Below are positions 4,328 through 11,636 of a stretch of 11,647 nucleotides of DNA, in pieces. A program made the position numbers and the translations under genes. The stretch spans positions 1-11,647 of the forward strand of contig CAZLOB010000014.1 of the NCBI GenBank assembly GCA_964561135.1, read 5' to 3'. A model generated the notes under the pieces. That model worked only from the letters and a program-made list of their open reading frames with translations, had not been told where the DNA came from and did no database searches. This stretch comes from JANXDG01 sp964561135 (GTDB lineage: Bacteria > Elusimicrobiota > Endomicrobiia > DTEH01). Within the stretch, counting starts at the first letter, position 1, and every line of letters starts with the position of its first letter.

Positions 4328-6793
4328 CTATTCTTCTTCAGGAACTATATTTGCTATTGCTGCAACTTTGTCTGCTTCATCAAGTTTTACCAACTTTGCA
4401 CCTTGTGTATTCCTTGATAAAATAGAAATTTCATCAACTGCTAATCTTATACTCATTCCTTTTTCAGTCATAATCATTATTTCATATCCAGGATTTGCAA
4501 CTTTAACTCCTACAACTTTACCATTACGTTCTGTTGTTCTAATATTTATTACACCTTTCCCACCACGACTTTGTAACCTATACTCATCAACTTTTGTCCG
4601 TTTCCCATAACCGTTTTCAGTTACAGTAAGTAAGATATCATCTTTTTTAACAACTTCCATACTAACAACTTCGTCATCTTTTGACTTAAATCGTATCCCG
4701 ACAACACCTTTTCCTGCTCTTCCTATAGGACGAATTTTATCTTCTTTAAACCTTATTGCAAACCCCTCCTTTGTAGCAATAAACACTTCTTGTTTTCCGT
4801 CAGTAAGTTTTACATCAATCAAAGAATCATCTTTATCAAGGTTTATTGCTATAATCCCAGTTTTTCTAGGATTTGAAAATTCGCCAAGTTTTGTCTTTTT
4901 AATAATCCCTTTTTTAGTACACATAAGTAAGAACATATTATCTTTAAACTCGTCAACTGCAACACATGCAGTAATTTTTTCATCTATTGATGAAAGTTGA
5001 ATTAAATTTATTGCAGGTTTGCCTTTTGATATTCTTGACCCTTCAGGAATTTCAAACACTCGTGACCAATATACACGACCTTTGTTTGTAAACCATAACA
5101 AATACGCATGCGTGTTCGTAACTATTAATTGCTCAACAAAATCTTCTTCTTGAAGAACAGCCCCTGTGACGCCTTTCCCACCACGACGTTGTGCTCTATA
5201 AGTTGATAACGGCATACGTTTAACATAACCACGATGTGAAATACATACAACAACATCTTCTTCTTTTACTAAATCTTCAATCGTAACTTCTTCAACTTTA
5301 GCAAGAATCTTTGTCCTACGTTCGTCACCATAATCTTTTTTGAGTTTCTCAACTTCTTGTTTTATAATGTTGTCAACCTTTTTAGGATCTCTAAGAATAG
5401 ATTTCAACAACTCAATTGTTTTTATTAACTCAAGATATTCTTTTTCAAGTTTTGACCGTTCTAAAGATGTAAGTTGTTGTAATTTCATCTCAAGAATAGC
5501 ACGTGCTTGTATCTTAGTAAGTTTGAACTCTTTCATTAAATTAGCTTCAGCATGGTCAACATCTTTTGACTCACGAATTATTTTTATAACCTTGTTTAAG
5601 TTTTCAATAGCAATCCTTAATCCTTCAACAATATGAGCTCTATGTTCTGCTTTTTTAAGTTCAAATGAAGTACGTTTATAAATCACATCCCTTCTATGAT
5701 CAATATAACATTGCACCATCTCCCGCATTGAAAGTATCTGCGGCCTACCATTTACCAAAACTAACATTATAACACCAAAAGATGTCTCAAGCTGAGTATG
5801 TTTAAACAACTGGTTTAAAACAATGTTTGGATTACCATCACGTTTCACTTCTATAACAATTCTGATCCCATCTCGATCTGACTCATCCCTTAAATCCGAA
5901 ATATCTTGTATTTTTTTCTCAGAAGAAAGTTTTGCAATTGTTTCAAGCAATTCCGCTTTGTTTACTTGGTAAGGAATTTCTTTTATTATTATTGCGTGGC
6001 GGCCACCTTTAAGTTCTTCAATTTCAGCTTTTGCCCGTATACGGATAGAACCCCTTCCTGTGGTAAAATATTCTTTTATACCTTCTTTACCAAGAATTAT
6101 ACCACCTGTAGGGAAATCCGGCCCTTTAATATACTGCATCAAATCTTCAGAAGTAAGTTCTGGATTATCTAGTACAGCTATTATAGCATCGCAAACTTCT
6201 TTTAGATTATGAGTAGGAATATTTGTTGCCATCCCCACAGCAATACCACTTGAACCATTAACTAATATGTTTGGAAATTTTGCTGGAAGTACAACAGGTT
6301 CTTCTAATGAACCATCGTAATTTGGTCTAAAATCAACAGTTTCTTTTTCTAAATCTTCAAGCATTTCTTCAGCAAGTTTGTTAAGTCGGACCTCAGTGTA
6401 ACGCATTGCTGCTGGTGGGTCACCATCTATTGAACCAAAGTTCCCTTGTCCATCAACTAACGGATACCTTAAAGAAAAATCTTGTGCCATTCTGACCATT
6501 GCTTCATACACTGCAGCATCGCCATGTGGATGGTATTTACCCAATACATCACCAACTACACGAGCAGATTTTTTATATGGAGAGTTATGTCTGAGACCCA
6601 TTTCTTTCATTGCATAGAGTATTCTTCTATGTACAGGTTTAAGCCCGTCACGAACATCAGGTAATGCACGTCCTACAATAACACTCATCGCATAGTCAGT
6701 ATAAGATGTTTTCATTTCCTCGCCAATATCACGGGGAATAATATTTTGTTCTTCAAAATTTAATTGTTGCTGGTTAGTATTTTTCTTTGGCAT
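4328..6793 (-). CDS. gyrA: DNA gyrase subunit A
   Basis: An 821-aa GyrA, full length. With GyrB it introduces negative supercoils by passing DNA through a transient double-strand break. The start has AAGGAG 8 nt upstream (6802-6807). Seen: the breakage-reunion domain with RYTE and catalytic Tyr132; the quinolone-contact helix HGDAAVYE (90-97); the coiled-coil arm at about 370-500; and the C-terminal beta-pinwheel with the gyrase-specific GyrA box QRRGGKG at 535-541, which separates gyrase from topoisomerase IV. A second, weaker box (SRGGKGV) occurs in a later blade. The residue equal to E. coli Ser83 is Ala93, and Asp87 is Glu97. Gene gyrB is not nearby; rtcA follows 10 bp downstream. Confidence 0.97.
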   Translation of the reverse strand: MPKKNTNQQQLNFEEQNIIPRDIGEEMKTSYTDYAMSVIVGRALPDVRDGLKPVHRRILYAMKEMGLRHNSPYKKSARVVGDVLGKYHPHGDAAVYEAMVRMAQDFSLRYPLVDGQGNFGSIDGDPPAAMRYTEVRLNKLAEEMLEDLEKETVDFRPNYDGSLEEPVVLPAKFPNILVNGSSGIAVGMATNIPTHNLKEVCDAIIAVLDNPELTSEDLMQYIKGPDFPTGGIILGKEGIKEYFTTGRGSIRIRAKAEIEELKGGRHAIIIKEIPYQVNKAELLETIAKLSSEKKIQDISDLRDESDRDGIRIVIEVKRDGNPNIVLNQLFKHTQLETSFGVIMLVLVNGRPQILSMREMVQCYIDHRRDVIYKRTSFELKKAEHRAHIVEGLRIAIENLNKVIKIIRESKDVDHAEANLMKEFKLTKIQARAILEMKLQQLTSLERSKLEKEYLELIKTIELLKSILRDPKKVDNIIKQEVEKLKKDYGDERRTKILAKVEEVTIEDLVKEEDVVVCISHRGYVKRMPLSTYRAQRRGGKGVTGAVLQEEDFVEQLIVTNTHAYLLWFTNKGRVYWSRVFEIPEGSRISKGKPAINLIQLSSIDEKITACVAVDEFKDNMFLLMCTKKGIIKKTKLGEFSNPRKTGIIAINLDKDDSLIDVKLTDGKQEVFIATKEGFAIRFKEDKIRPIGRAGKGVVGIRFKSKDDEVVSMEVVKKDDILLTVTENGYGKRTKVDEYRLQSRGGKGVINIRTTERNGKVVGVKVANPGYEIMIMTEKGMSIRLAVDEISILSRNTQGAKLVKLDEADKVAAIANIVPEEE

Positions 6794-6849
6794 ACTAAAA
6801 ACTCCTTACTAAACAAAATTTTATTATTAAAAACATAAAAAGGTTTATT

Positions 6850-6878
6850 GTTATACAAAAAATTTAAACAAAAAACAA
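6850..6878 (-). promoter_or_regulatory. Predicted promoter for gyrA-rtcA
   Basis: Read on the minus strand, a -35 element TTGTTT (6873-6878) lies 17 bp from a -10 element TATAAC (6850-6855). The transcript would begin around 6843, giving a leader of about 50 nt that contains the AAGGAG of gyrA. Support is consensus match and spacing only, in an AT-rich background. Confidence 0.4.
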
Positions 6879-6886
6879 GTTAATTA

Positions 6887-6916
6887 TTGTTTTTCCTATA
6901 TAAATTTTTGTATAAT
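6887..6916 (+). promoter_or_regulatory. Predicted promoter for the DUF6062-type gene
   Basis: TTGTTT at 6887-6892 is followed after 18 bp by a perfect TATAAT at 6911-6916. The expected transcript start, about 6922-6924, lies only about 5-7 nt before ATG 6929, so the mRNA would be almost leaderless. It stands back-to-back with the gyrA promoter in the same 135-bp gap. Confidence 0.5.
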
Positions 6917-6928
6917 TAATTTAAGATA

Positions 6929-7567
6929 ATGAAATTAAAAGATAAACATTTGTCTTATTTTGAATTAACTGACGCATTCTCGACAGATAGTTGTCCTATA
7001 TGTTTTTTAGTAAAAACAAAAATAGAAAAATTTTTTGATACATTTCTGTATGAAAATGTTAATGATGTTCCATTTAGGACAAAATTTAGAAAAAATTTTG
7101 GATTTTGTCCTCAACATTCATATAAACTTCTTTATTATAACGACGGCTTAGCAATTGCTATACTTCATAAAGATTTGTTAGAAGATATTATAAAAAATTT
7201 AAAATCAAAAAATAAAAAAATTTATCCTGAAACTAAAAAATGCATAGTATGCGAACTGATAAAAGAAGTTGAAGAAAGATATGTAAAAGTCACATTAGAA
7301 TATATAAACGATGTTGAATTTATAGAGAAATTTTCAATCTCTGAAGGTTTTTGTATACCACATTTTAAGTTATGTTTAGAAAAAATGAAAGAAAAAGTTA
7401 ATTGGTTTTTAGATTTTCATTTAAAAAAATATGAAAACATATTGTTTCAATTAGAGAAATACATTGATAGCTGTAATTTTGCAAAAAACAAACAAGTTGA
7501 ACTTAACGAAGAAGAAAAGTTTGTTTGGAAAAAAATAATTAAAATTTTGTTTAAAGAACTTGTTTGA
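6929..7567 (+). CDS. DUF6062-like protein with two CxxC...CxxH metal sites
   Basis: A 212-aa cytosolic protein resembling the uncharacterised DUF6062 family. Two similar halves are visible. Half one has C22xxC25 and C60xxH63, with FYEN-like LYENVNDVPFR and GFCPQH. Half two has C105xxC108 and C142xxH145, with LEYINDVEF and GFCIPH. The two pairs are 34 and 33 residues apart internally, which suggests an old internal duplication binding two metals (zinc or iron-sulfur; the sequence does not say which). The tail ends in a helix WKKIIKILFKEL. No Shine-Dalgarno site precedes the ATG; with the promoter at 6887-6916 the message may be leaderless. The FmdB-type zinc ribbon gene follows 16 bp after the stop, likely in one operon. 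No function is established. Confidence 0.8.
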   Translation: MKLKDKHLSYFELTDAFSTDSCPICFLVKTKIEKFFDTFLYENVNDVPFRTKFRKNFGFCPQHSYKLLYYNDGLAIAILHKDLLEDIIKNLKSKNKKIYPETKKCIVCELIKEVEERYVKVTLEYINDVEFIEKFSISEGFCIPHFKLCLEKMKEKVNWFLDFHLKKYENILFQLEKYIDSCNFAKNKQVELNEEEKFVWKKIIKILFKELV

Positions 7568-7583
7568 AAAGGAGAGCTTTTAT

Positions 7584-7805
7584 ATGCCAATATATGAATA
7601 TAAATGCAAAGATTGTTTTTTAGAATTTGAATTATTATTATTTTCTGGTGAAGAAGCAAGATGTCCAAAATGTAATTCTAAAAATTTAGAAAAAAAAGTT
7701 TCAAAAGTAAGTTTTATATCAGAAAATTCTTCTTTAGACGATTCAACATCATCTTCTATTTGTTCAAGTTGTTCTACAAAAAATTGTTCTTCTTGTAATT
7801 TATGA
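7584..7805 (+). CDS. FmdB-family small zinc-ribbon protein
   Basis: A 73-aa protein starting MPIYEYKCKDC, the typical opening of the FmdB family of putative regulatory proteins. C8xxC11 and C27xxC30 form a zinc ribbon; a Ser-rich stretch follows, and the tail holds more cysteines (CSSC, CSSC), also common in this family. I chose ATG 7584 because AAGGAG (7569-7574) stands 9 nt upstream and the family always begins MPxYEY. The frame opens earlier at 7560, but that start overlaps the upstream gene and adds eight non-homologous residues. The role is unproven; the name comes from a regulator of formamidase/amidase genes. It probably shares a transcript with the DUF6062-like gene. Confidence 0.88.
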   Translation: MPIYEYKCKDCFLEFELLLFSGEEARCPKCNSKNLEKKVSKVSFISENSSLDDSTSSSICSSCSTKNCSSCNL

Positions 7806-7860
7806 TATACAAAATTTATTTGTCAATTCTTCTTTGTTAAAATAACAAGGAGGTGGGATT

Positions 7861-8907
7861 ATGCGTATAGCGCAAGTTGCTCCTCTTCATGAAAGTGTTC
7901 CTCCTAAACTCTATGGAGGAACTGAAAGAGTAGTTTCCTATTTAACAGAAGAACTTGTAAATATGGGTCATGAAGTTATTCTTTTTGCCAGTGGAGACTC
8001 CCAAACAAAAGCTCAATTAATTCCTATTTGTCCATGTGCTTTAAGACTTGATAAAAATTGTAGAGACCCCTTAATTTGGCATTTTTATATGTTAGAAGAA
8101 GTTTTTAAGAAAGCAAAATTTTTTGATGTAATTCATTTTCATATAGAATATCTACACTTACCTTTAGCTACTCGATATAACACTCCTTTTATTACTACTC
8201 TTCATGGAAGGCTTGATCTTCCAGAACATGTACCTTTTTTTAGAAAATTTAAAGATGCTCCTTTTGTTTCCATTTCTTATTCGCAAAGAAAATGGCTTCC
8301 CTGGTTAAATTGGCAAGCAACAATTTATCATGGACTTCCTAAGGAACTATATAAATTTTATCCTGAAAAAGGTAAATATTTAGCTTTTCTTGGAAGAATT
8401 TCTCCTGAAAAAAGGCCTGATAGAGCTATTGAAATTGCAGAAAAATTTGGTATGGAATTAAAAATTGCAGCCAAAGTTGATAAAGCTGACGAAGTTTATT
8501 TTAAAGAAGTAATAAAACCGATGCTTAAAAGCCCTTGGGTAGAATTTATTGGAGAAATAGGAGAAAAAGAGAAAAATGAATTTTTAGGCAAAGCTTACGC
8601 ATTAATATTTCCTATAGATTGGCCCGAACCATTTGGATTGGTCATGATAGAATCTCTTGCGTGTGGAACTCCTGTTGTTGCATGGAATTGTGGATCTGTC
8701 CCAGAGATTATAAAAGATGGCGAAACAGGTTTTATTGTGGATAATATAGATTCAGCAGTTCATGCCCTTGATAAGGTTGCAAATCTTAATAGACACAACT
8801 GTAGAAAGGAATTTGAAAAAAGGTTTACAGCAAGAAGAATGGCTGAAGAATATATTCATATTTACCAAAGAGTTATGGAAAAAGAAATTCTGCCCAAAGC
8901 TGGTTGA
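7861..8907 (+). CDS. GT4-family glycosyltransferase (GT-B fold)
   Basis: A 348-aa retaining glycosyltransferase of family GT4. The start has a near-perfect ribosome site AAGGAGGTG 5 nt upstream. Seen: the N-terminal acceptor domain with YGGTERVVSYLTEEL (glycine loop at 18-20) and IHFHIEY, then the nucleotide-sugar domain with LGRISPEKRPD (178-187) and EPFGLVMIESLACGTPVVA, where E256 and E264 form the E-x7-E donor site. There is no signal peptide or membrane helix, so it is probably cytosolic. The debranching-enzyme gene follows after 8 bp. A GT4 next to an amylo-alpha-1,6-glucosidase is a pairing I recognise from many bacteria, which suggests alpha-glucan or maltosyl-type transfer, but acceptor and donor cannot be read from the sequence. 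Glycine is mostly GGA (11 of 18), unlike the upstream genes. Confidence 0.9.
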   Translation: MRIAQVAPLHESVPPKLYGGTERVVSYLTEELVNMGHEVILFASGDSQTKAQLIPICPCALRLDKNCRDPLIWHFYMLEEVFKKAKFFDVIHFHIEYLHLPLATRYNTPFITTLHGRLDLPEHVPFFRKFKDAPFVSISYSQRKWLPWLNWQATIYHGLPKELYKFYPEKGKYLAFLGRISPEKRPDRAIEIAEKFGMELKIAAKVDKADEVYFKEVIKPMLKSPWVEFIGEIGEKEKNEFLGKAYALIFPIDWPEPFGLVMIESLACGTPVVAWNCGSVPEIIKDGETGFIVDNIDSAVHALDKVANLNRHNCRKEFEKRFTARRMAEEYIHIYQRVMEKEILPKAG

Positions 8908-8915
8908 AGTTCTAA

Positions 8916-11027
8916 ATGAAAGAAAAATTTTTCATAGAAAGCTACACTTTGAAACATGAAGGAAGTTTTGCAATTTTTGATCTTTATGGAAACATAGACA
9001 TCAAAGAAAATAATGAAGAAGGAATCTATTACGAAGGTACTAGGTTTCTTTCCTATTGGAAATTTTACCTATTCGATAAGAATTTTATCCTTTTAAGCTC
9101 AGCAGTTAAAGAAGATAATTCTCTTTTAACAGTAGATTTAACAAATCCAGATATAATAAAAGATGGAGAAGTTATAATCCCTCAAGGGAAGATTCATGTT
9201 TTGAGAACTAAATTCTTATATGAAAATTGCTGTTATGAAAAAATTTATTTTAAAAATTTTTTTCTTTATCCTGTGGAATTAGAGTTAAATTTTTATTTCG
9301 ATAATGACTTCGCAGATATATTTGAAGTTAGAGGATATAAAAGGGAAAAAAGAGGAAAGTTTTACCCTGTAGAAGTAAAGAAAGATAAAATCAGGTTTGG
9401 TTACAAAGGACTTGATAACATTACAAGAGAAACGCTTATTTCCTTTACACCATCCCCAAGTGATATTGTTTCTACCAAGGTAAATTATAAAATTAAATTA
9501 AATCCGAAAGAGAGCTATACTCTTTATCTAACTATTCAATGTTTGATAGAAAAGCAAAGTTTAATGGAAAGTTCTTACAAGGAAGCTCTTTATTATATAA
9601 AAAGACGTGTGAAAGACTGGGAAAACAAAAGTTGTAAGATTTATACATCTAATGAACAATTTAATCAGTGGCTTAAAAGATCATGGGCTGATATAGTAAT
9701 GCTTACTACTTCTACGGAATATGGGATTTATCCTTATGCAGGTATTCCATGGTTTAATACTATTTTTGGAAGAGATGGAATTATTACAGCTTTAGAATGT
9801 TTATGGATAAATCCTTTTATTGCTAAAGGAACTTTAGCATTTTTGGCACATCATCAAGCTAAGGAATTTAATCCTGAACAAGATGCTGAACCAGGTAAAA
9901 TTGTTCATGAAATAAGAAAAGGAGAATTGGCAAGAACTGGAGAAATTCCATATGCTAAATATTATGGAAGTGTCGATACAACTCCTCTTTTTGTAATCTT
10001 AGCCAGTAAATATTTTGAAAGAACTGGGGATATAGATTTTATAAAAAGTATTTGGGAAAACATAGTGTTGGCAGTTTCTTGGATAGATAATTACGGAGAT
10101 GTAGATAGAGATGGATTTGTAGAATATTTCCCTTCTAAAAAAGGTTTGTCTAATAAAGGATGGAAAGACTCTGAAGATAGCATTTTCTATGAAGATGGTA
10201 CATTAGTTAAACCACCAATTGCTTTAGTTGAAGTTCAAGGATATGTTTATAAAGCGAAAAAAGAAGCCTCTAAATTAGCAAGAATTCTTGGAGAAAAAGA
10301 ATTAGCTTTAAAATGGGAAAAATCTGCAGAAAAAATAAAAGAACTTATTGAAGAAAAGTTTTGGTGCGATGAAATTAATTGTTTTGTTTTGGCTTTAGAT
10401 GGAGATAAAAGACAATGTAAAGTAAGAACAAGTAACGCAGGACATTTACTTTTTAGCAAGGCTATAACTCCATCTAAAGCTCGTATACTTGCTTCTCTAT
10501 TTTTTGAAAAACACTTTTTTTCTGGATGGGGAATAAGAACTTTATCCTCTTTAGAGATTCGTTATAATCCTTTATCTTATCACAATGGTTCAGTATGGCC
10601 TCATGATAATGCACTTATTGCTTTTGGTTTTTCTTTGTACGGATTTAAAGAAGAAACTATAAAAATACTAAAAGCTCTTTTTGAGGCTAGTACTTTTTTT
10701 AAACTTCGTAGGATTCCAGAACTTTTTTGTGGATTTGAAAGAAGACCTAATGAAGGCCCTACTCATTATCCGGTTGCTTGTCATCCACAGGCTTGGTCTT
10801 CTGGTGCTGTGTTTTTAATTCTTCAGGGCTGTCTTGGGCTTTCTATTGAAAAAAATGAGATAATTTTTAAACATCCTATGCTACCACATTTTCTTGAAGA
10901 ATTATGGATAAAAGATCTTATATTAAAAAAAGGCAAAGTAGATCTTCATCTTAAAAGACATGGAGATGATGTCGTTGTAAACATAATAAAAAAAGAAGGG
11001 GAAGTGAAAATTTTTATTGAGAAATAA
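8916..11027 (+). CDS. Amylo-alpha-1,6-glucosidase / glycogen debranching enzyme
   Basis: A 703-aa debranching enzyme that hydrolyses alpha-1,6 branch stubs of glycogen-like glucans. Residues 1-230 form the beta-rich N-terminal domain (GDE_N type, with GIYYEGTRFLSYWKF at 36-50). Residues 245-700 form the (alpha/alpha)6 barrel: GIPWFNTIFGRDGI (276-289), GWKDSEDSI (415-423), PPIALVEVQGYVY (433-445), LSYHNGSVWPHDNALIAFG (553-571), RIPELFCGF (599-607) and YPVACHPQAWSSGA (618-631). These acidic and aromatic clusters are the substrate site of the GDE_C/GH133-type barrel. The length is normal for the bacterial single-activity form; it has no 4-alpha-glucanotransferase domain. It starts 8 bp after the GT4 gene with only a weak ribosome site, so translational coupling is likely. 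It serves glycogen or alpha-glucan turnover, feeding glycolysis. Confidence 0.93.
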   Translation: MKEKFFIESYTLKHEGSFAIFDLYGNIDIKENNEEGIYYEGTRFLSYWKFYLFDKNFILLSSAVKEDNSLLTVDLTNPDIIKDGEVIIPQGKIHVLRTKFLYENCCYEKIYFKNFFLYPVELELNFYFDNDFADIFEVRGYKREKRGKFYPVEVKKDKIRFGYKGLDNITRETLISFTPSPSDIVSTKVNYKIKLNPKESYTLYLTIQCLIEKQSLMESSYKEALYYIKRRVKDWENKSCKIYTSNEQFNQWLKRSWADIVMLTTSTEYGIYPYAGIPWFNTIFGRDGIITALECLWINPFIAKGTLAFLAHHQAKEFNPEQDAEPGKIVHEIRKGELARTGEIPYAKYYGSVDTTPLFVILASKYFERTGDIDFIKSIWENIVLAVSWIDNYGDVDRDGFVEYFPSKKGLSNKGWKDSEDSIFYEDGTLVKPPIALVEVQGYVYKAKKEASKLARILGEKELALKWEKSAEKIKELIEEKFWCDEINCFVLALDGDKRQCKVRTSNAGHLLFSKAITPSKARILASLFFEKHFFSGWGIRTLSSLEIRYNPLSYHNGSVWPHDNALIAFGFSLYGFKEETIKILKALFEASTFFKLRRIPELFCGFERRPNEGPTHYPVACHPQAWSSGAVFLILQGCLGLSIEKNEIIFKHPMLPHFLEELWIKDLILKKGKVDLHLKRHGDDVVVNIIKKEGEVKIFIEK

Positions 11028-11039
11028 AAAATTACAAAT

Positions 11040-11222
11040 TTCCAAGTCCTTTTTTTGAAAGTTTAAGATAGAAGGCAATTTAAAAACGTTTCTCAGAATT
11101 TCATTTTCACATAATACTCGATAAACTTCTTTACAAACGGGAAGCCCAACCTTAAATTTTTTAGCAAGTTCTTTAACTACTTTTGCTGTTTTAACTCTTT
11201 CTGCAACCTGTCTAAGACCTAT
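11040..11222 (-). pseudogene. gpsA: Remnant of NAD(P)-dependent glycerol-3-phosphate dehydrogenase, C-terminal piece
   Basis: The minus-strand frame reads IGLRQVAERVKTAKVVKEL followed by AKKFKVGLPVCKEVYRVL, the helical end of GpsA (consensus EGvrTakavyeLakk...mPIteavYrvL), the enzyme that makes glycerol 3-phosphate for phospholipids. About 60 residues remain; the whole N-terminal Rossmann domain and active-site Lys region are missing. Toward its 5' side (above 11222) homology stops abruptly. At the 3' side the frame runs on into the debranching gene without a native stop, and the conserved Gly of EG is Arg. A larger open frame through here (10923-11342) is not a real gene as a whole. The match rests on motif recognition, so other dehydrogenase relatives are possible. 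Confidence 0.65.
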
Positions 11223-11263
11223 TAAGATTGGTTGTTGCACAAAATGTTTATGTTTTGGTTTGA
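11223..11263. other. Junction between two 5'-truncated divergent gene remnants
   Basis: These 41 bp separate the GpsA-like remnant (minus) from the archaemetzincin remnant (plus). Both homologies end here at their upstream sides. The plus frame has a TGA at 11261-11263 directly before homology resumes. No promoter, repeat or hairpin is visible. It may mark a deletion endpoint or an assembly join. Confidence 0.5.
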
Positions 11264-11563
11264 GTAATAGATAAAGATTTATATAAAAAAGAGTACAATT
11301 ATATCTTCGTACAGTCAGGTGGAAATGGTTGTATAGTTTCAATCAACAGATTCAAACCTTGCACAAAAATTAATACTCTTCAAGAACAAACTCTTCTTAA
11401 AGAAAGAATTATGAAAACAATCGTTCATGAAATAGGTCATTCACTTGGATTACCACATTGTAGTGACCCTAATTGCATAATGTTTTTCTCAAACTGGCTC
11501 GGCGATACTGATCGTAAATCAAAATTTTTTTGTGAAAAATGTAAAGAAAAACTTGTAAAGTAA
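11264..11563 (+). pseudogene. Archaemetzincin family zinc metalloprotease, C-terminal part
   Basis: Ninety-nine codons read VIDKDLYKKEYNYIFVQSG onward and end at TAA. They contain HEIGHSLGLPHC followed by four residues, then CIM, then C90xxC93: the archaemetzincin signature HExxHxxGxxHCx4CxM with its second cysteine pair. Zinc ligands are H55, H59 and H65 with catalytic E56 (fragment numbering), and C66, C71, C90 and C93 would bind a second zinc. The M to CxxC gap is 16 residues, against 17 in the published pattern as I know it. Start to end the piece matches the last two thirds of the domain, including SNWLGDTDRKS (76-86). The N-terminal part is absent: TGA at 11261 precedes it and the upstream frame is full of stops. 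An internal ATG at 11411 would give only 50 residues. Likely a truncated gene. Confidence 0.8.
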
Positions 11564-11636
11564 ATACACCAATTTTTGCGTCGTTTAGTTAAATATAATA
11601 TAAATTATTGAAAAAAGTTTTTATATTTTATATACT
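11564..11636. other. AT-rich tail without a recognised gene
   Basis: Very AT-rich sequence after the archaemetzincin stop. It includes a TATAAT at 11594-11599, but I see no convincing -35 at normal spacing and no gene follows within the window. Confidence 0.5.

Noticed and set aside
7447..7668. 73-aa minus-strand open frame over the DUF6062 and FmdB genes
   Set aside because: It is antisense to two supported genes and has no family features.
7784..7811. Promoter TTGTTC, 16 bp, TATACA for the GT4 gene
   Set aside because: Both boxes match the consensus poorly and lie in coding sequence of the FmdB-type gene and just after it; it cannot be told from AT-rich background.
7834..7848. Inverted repeat TTGTTA-AAA-TAACAA before the GT4 ribosome site, as operator or terminator
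   Set aside because: Only six AT-rich base pairs with no T-run; it is too easily found by chance and overlaps the approach to the ribosome site.
8762..8959. 65-aa plus-strand open frame across the GT4 and debranching junction
   Set aside because: It lies out of frame over two well-supported genes and has no recognisable domain or ribosome site.
11261..11263. TGA read as glycine (recoded) in the archaemetzincin frame
   Set aside because: Glycine would fit the family here, but TGA is a true stop for the genes ending at 7567 and 8907, and the frame further upstream has several TAA and TAG stops. Truncation is simpler.
10923..11342. Intact 139-aa minus-strand gene
   Set aside because: Only the middle (about 11040-11222) resembles a protein family; the N-terminal part is antisense to the archaemetzincin remnant and the C-terminal part is antisense to the debranching gene.
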